A stretch of 64,000 bases of DNA, taken from the NCBI GenBank assembly GCA_963848335.1, contig CAWKDD010000001.1, forward strand, positions 1,116,001 to 1,180,000, in the 5' to 3' direction. This DNA is from Chersky-840 sp963848335. GTDB taxonomy: Bacteria; Actinomycetota; Acidimicrobiia; Acidimicrobiales; UBA8190. Below are positions 62,634 through 64,000 of this stretch, in pieces (positions within the stretch are counted from its first letter, which is position 1; each line of letters starts with the position of its first letter). The translations under genes were made by a program, and so were the position numbers. The notes under the pieces are model-generated. The model made no database searches, was not told where the DNA came from, and worked only from the letters and a program-made list of their open reading frames with translations.

Positions 62634-63680
62634 TCAGGGGCGAGGGAGTTGGCGGTAGACCTCCCTGGCTACGTAGCGCTTCAGGATGCGGATCACCTCG
62701 AGCTTCGAGCGGCCGTCCTTGGTGCGACGCTCCATGTAGACCCGGGTCCTCGGGTCCGAGACGAGGCGCACCATGACGATGCGCCACAGCGCCTGGTTGG
62801 CGTAGCGGTCTCCACCGCGATTGAGCCGGTGTCGGACCACCTTGCCCGAGGGCGCCTCGATGGGTGCCACTCCGCAGAGATGGGCAAAGGCGGCCTCAGA
62901 GCGAAGGCGCTCGGGGTTGTCACCGGCGGTCACGAGCAAACTGGCGGCGGTGTCGATGCCCACGCCGTAGAGGGCCAAGAGCCCCGGGGCGGTCTGTGTC
63001 ACCAGCTCGGCGAGCAAGGCGTCGATTCCAGCGACCTCCTCCTCGAGCTCCTCAATGCGCCGGCCAAGCGAACGCAACGCCACCTTGGTGGCATGGTCCA
63101 CCACGTCTGACGACGGCCGGGGGCGAAGCGACGCGCACGTCTCCCACAACGCCGTAGAGGACAGGCCCTTCAGGTGCTCACGTATGGGATCAGGGGCCGT
63201 GAAGCTGAGCTGGCGCATCTGGCACAACGCGGCGATGCGCGCCCGGCGGGCCGAGCGTTTGGCCACGACCAGGGCCCGGATGGCCTCGACGCGTCCGTCT
63301 CTGGTCTTGGGTGTGCCCGCTGCTCGCCCCGACAGGGCGGCCCGGGCCGCTTCGACGGCGTCGGCGGGGTCAGACTTGCCACTCTGGCGCCGGGCCTGCC
63401 GATTGGGCCGATCGACCTCCACGACGTCGATCCCCATCTTCTGCAGGTAGCGGGCGAGACCCGCCCCGTAGGCGCCGGTGCCCTCGACCCCGACCTTGTG
63501 TAACGCTCCGAACGACCCCATCCAGTGAAGAAGCGCCCGATAGCCACGAGCGTTTGCCTCGAAGGACTCCACACCGAGCAGGCCGCCAACAAAATCGAGC
63601 GCCGCGGCAACGTGGACGTCGAGGTGGGTGTCCACTCCGCCGGTGATAGCGCGGTCGCGCTCTACGATGGTCATCGCCAT
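62634..63680 (-). CDS. IS110-family transposase, intact
   Basis: A 348-residue DEDD transposase. The N-terminal RuvC-like domain begins TGGVDTHLDVHVAAALDFVG with the first Asp, then VGVEGTGAYGAGLARYLQKM with the Glu and SGKSDPADAVEAARAALSGR with the last Asp(s). The C-terminal domain has LYGVGIDTAASLLVTAGDNP and FAHLCGVAPIEAPSGKVVRH, with the Ser near S-G-K. It belongs to a different IS110 subgroup from the two remnants at 46.7 and 53.3 kb. Complete and likely active. Confidence 0.93.
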   Translation of the reverse strand: MAMTIVERDRAITGGVDTHLDVHVAAALDFVGGLLGVESFEANARGYRALLHWMGSFGALHKVGVEGTGAYGAGLARYLQKMGIDVVEVDRPNRQARRQSGKSDPADAVEAARAALSGRAAGTPKTRDGRVEAIRALVVAKRSARRARIAALCQMRQLSFTAPDPIREHLKGLSSTALWETCASLRPRPSSDVVDHATKVALRSLGRRIEELEEEVAGIDALLAELVTQTAPGLLALYGVGIDTAASLLVTAGDNPERLRSEAAFAHLCGVAPIEAPSGKVVRHRLNRGGDRYANQALWRIVMVRLVSDPRTRVYMERRTKDGRSKLEVIRILKRYVAREVYRQLPRP

Positions 63681-64000
63681 CCCTTCCTTCCTTACTGGTC
63701 AAGGGGTGGCACGGCCGTCCCGGGAAGGAGACCGGTGCTGGTCGACCTGCTGGTACAGGACGACCCGTCACCCTCCGGAACGGGGCGTGCCGCGTCTGTT
63801 GTGGCTCGAACGCTGGCCGACGACGCCCTTCAACAGACAGCTAGACGTCACGCTTCTTCTCAGTCAGGCCAACGACCCGAGTACGCCCGAACGTAGCGAT
63901 GCCCATCCCACGGATGGTGGATCTTGCGCCGTATCAGGCCAACGCAGACGATAGGAGCATCGCACCCCCCAGGCTCGCCCCCTGGACCGATTTGGGGCGC
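63681..64000. other. Right-edge stretch without supported gene
   Basis: About 320 bases, probably the IS110 left non-coding part and flank. A short repeat CAGGCCAACG occurs at 63867-63876 and 63936-63945. Nothing else can be supported. Confidence 0.4.

Overview
The window is GC-rich actinobacterial DNA, most likely from the class Acidimicrobiia. The evidence is the two secreted proteins with 42-residue repeats (core Y-W-L-V-A-S-D-G-G-V-F), the WS/DGAT acyltransferase, oligoribonuclease, PspC-type envelope proteins and the very GC-rich codon use of the left half. The class assignment is inference from family knowledge; no marker gene is present.

Region 1 (1-12.7 kb) is a cell-surface polysaccharide/glycoprotein locus. 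It holds four GT4-like glycosyltransferases (one cut by the window edge), two SAM methyltransferases and two large exported proteins that share the 42-residue repeat. One export has an FG-GAP/VCBS-like propeller, the other a SpoIID-like domain. An aldo/keto reductase closes the region. Apart from an uncertain N-terminus at 9.65-9.8 kb, reading frames here are intact.

Region 2 (12.8-27.8 kb) looks like ordinary chromosome: HAD phosphatase, enoyl-CoA hydratase, 1-Cys peroxiredoxin, methyltransferase, a divergent PspC pair (LiaF-like protein versus a PspC-histidine kinase with its NarL-type regulator), an ABC exporter, an SDR, an acyl-CoA ligase, an aldo/keto reductase, oligoribonuclease, dUTPase and WS/DGAT. 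Almost every gene carries one or more single-base frameshifts, mostly +1, while motifs stay conserved. I read this as sequence error rather than decay.

Region 3 (27.9-38.7 kb) starts at tRNA-Gly(GCC). A perfect 59-bp direct repeat of the tRNA 3' end lies 10.7 kb downstream, so the two copies look like attachment sites of an integrated island. Its cargo is one co-directional set: response regulator, histidine kinase, Cys-repeat lipoprotein, HlyD-type adaptor with an inserted FnIII-like domain, MacB-like ATPase and permease, a membrane-anchored beta-domain protein and a membrane-anchored coiled-coil GH43-like protein. No integrase lies inside it.

Region 4 (38.7-64 kb) is a lower-GC mosaic of insertion sequences (IS256, three rve-type copies, three IS110-type copies, several broken), two toxin-antitoxin pairs with clear palindromic operators, and a frameshifted primase-helicase of the TOTE type. 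It also has an LPXTG surface protein, a tyrosine recombinase, a dihydrofolate-reductase-like protein, a Rieske protein, a methyltransferase, a divergent TetR/patatin pair, a second membrane-anchored beta-domain protein and an SRPBCC protein. It reads as an accretion zone downstream of the tRNA island.
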